A DNA stretch of 64,000 nucleotides from Pseudozobellia sp. WGM2 (GTDB taxonomy: Bacteria > Bacteroidota > Bacteroidia > Flavobacteriales > Flavobacteriaceae), in contig NZ_JADNYK010000011.1 in assembly GCF_017810075.1 (NCBI RefSeq), forward strand, positions 1 through 64,000, written 5' to 3'. The notes under the pieces are model-generated. The model had not been told where the DNA came from. It made no database searches and saw nothing but the letters and a program-made list of their open reading frames with translations. This document shows, piece by piece, positions 63,460-64,000 of the stretch; within the stretch, counting starts at the first letter, position 1; the number at the start of each line of letters is the position of its first letter. A program made the position numbers and the translations under genes.

Positions 63460-64000
63460 ATGCAACAGCAAGATGAAAAACTGAACGAGTTTAAAAAATC
63501 GGTCAATAATAAATTCAACGTATATAACAGCTTATTCTTGAACCTTCCTTATAGGAATATCGAGAATGTAGGTATACTTATACCGTTATTACTAGATCAA
63601 TGTCAAAGAGGGTTGGCTTCCGGTCAAAATCCACAGGAAATTTTAGAAGATTTTTTTCAGAATTATGTGAAAATTGAATCGGAAAAAGAGCGTATCGATT
63701 TTATGTTCCGTATTATTCAATACGTAGAAAGGCAAGTTGTACTTTATGATAGTGTCGAAGATGCCGCTTTTCCGAAGTTACAAGAATACAGAAGGTCGTT
63801 GAGCATAAAAGATTATTTCGAACTGGTCGATAAGAACAAAAGCTGGGACAAGGTTTCAAAAAAACTTTCAACTTTTAGTGCGCGTATCGTTTTAACTGCA
63901 CACCCCACTCAGTTTTATACTCCAGCAGTATTAGACATTATTGAAGATCTTCGTACTTTAATTTTAGAAGACCGTATCGACGATATCGATGTGACTTTAC
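63460..64000 (+). CDS. ppc: Phosphoenolpyruvate carboxylase (3' partial)
   Basis: First 180 residues; the gene continues past the right edge. Recognised from RIVLTAHPTQFYTPAVLDII, the conserved LTAHPTQ block with the catalytic His near the N-terminus, and the preceding helical region (FMFRIIQYVERQVVLYDSVEDAAFPKL). It makes oxaloacetate from phosphoenolpyruvate and bicarbonate to refill the citrate cycle. The start is the ATG at 63460 after a promoter at 63312-63341. The N-terminus is shorter in identity to proteobacterial forms but the motif is clear. Confidence 0.9.
   Translation, partial: MQQQDEKLNEFKKSVNNKFNVYNSLFLNLPYRNIENVGILIPLLLDQCQRGLASGQNPQEILEDFFQNYVKIESEKERIDFMFRIIQYVERQVVLYDSVEDAAFPKLQEYRRSLSIKDYFELVDKNKSWDKVSKKLSTFSARIVLTAHPTQFYTPAVLDIIEDLRTLILEDRIDDIDVTL

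Overview
The window is about 64 kb of chromosome from a member of the Flavobacteriaceae (Bacteroidota), most likely a marine genus close to Zobellia or Maribacter. This rests on a PorP/SprF protein beside adhesins with type B (CHU_C) sorting domains of the type IX secretion system, a THX ribosomal protein gene, upstream sequences with the Bacteroidota promoter pattern (TTG / about 17-22 bp / TAnnTTTG), few Shine-Dalgarno sites, frequent TTG starts, and gene orders typical of the family (rsfS-ftsH-LUD-cdsA-psd-acbP; coaD-ddl beside PASTA-rluD). No tRNA, rRNA, CRISPR, insertion sequence or prophage was seen.

Region 1 (1-9.9 kb) is a cell-surface module. It holds the 3' end of a giant adhesin built from 315-bp near-identical Ig-like repeats, its likely SprF-type partner, and on the other strand a tail-fibre-like surface protein followed by a second type B secreted protein. 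Region 2 (10-23 kb) holds two paired carboxypeptidase-regulatory-like proteins, a DUF6702 protein, an M1 aminopeptidase, tatA, a PAP2 phosphatase, an O-methyltransferase, a GNAT enzyme, kynureninase, a Cache histidine kinase with a receiver protein, an MFS transporter downstream of a perfect LacI-type palindrome, a lipoprotein and a solitary ClpP. Region 3 (23-33.7 kb) has an FeS photolyase-like protein, kynurenine 3-monooxygenase, a zinc-ribbon-family protein that has lost its cysteines, Nif3, LpxK, a GAPDH translationally coupled to a hybrid histidine kinase, and lipoyl synthase.

Region 4 (33.7-45 kb) has two ECF sigma factors, one with an anti-sigma factor, a tiny Cys-rich membrane protein, murB, an aminotransferase, a two-lobed aspartic protease with PDZ, a DUF1573 protein, valS with a structured leader, and a TetR regulator between two matching 24-bp operators. 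The second operator drives a gene-poor, structured stretch ahead of a creatininase-family gene. Region 5 (45-64 kb) is mostly housekeeping: phospholipid synthesis (psd, cdsA, acyl-CoA-binding protein), ftsH, rsfS, birA, pyrE, a NUDIX gene, an M14 peptidase, a PAS kinase with its receiver, coaD, ddl, a PASTA protein, rluD, yaaA, rpsTHX, a uracil-DNA-glycosylase-like gene and the start of ppc.

Linked functions: kynU and kmo together imply tryptophan breakdown toward 3-hydroxyanthranilate, possibly feeding NAD synthesis. lpxK, murB, ddl, psd and cdsA serve the envelope. Three separate two-component modules and two ECF sigma factors make this stretch rich in signalling genes. Protein functions are judged from sequence motifs and family memory; nothing was searched against a database.
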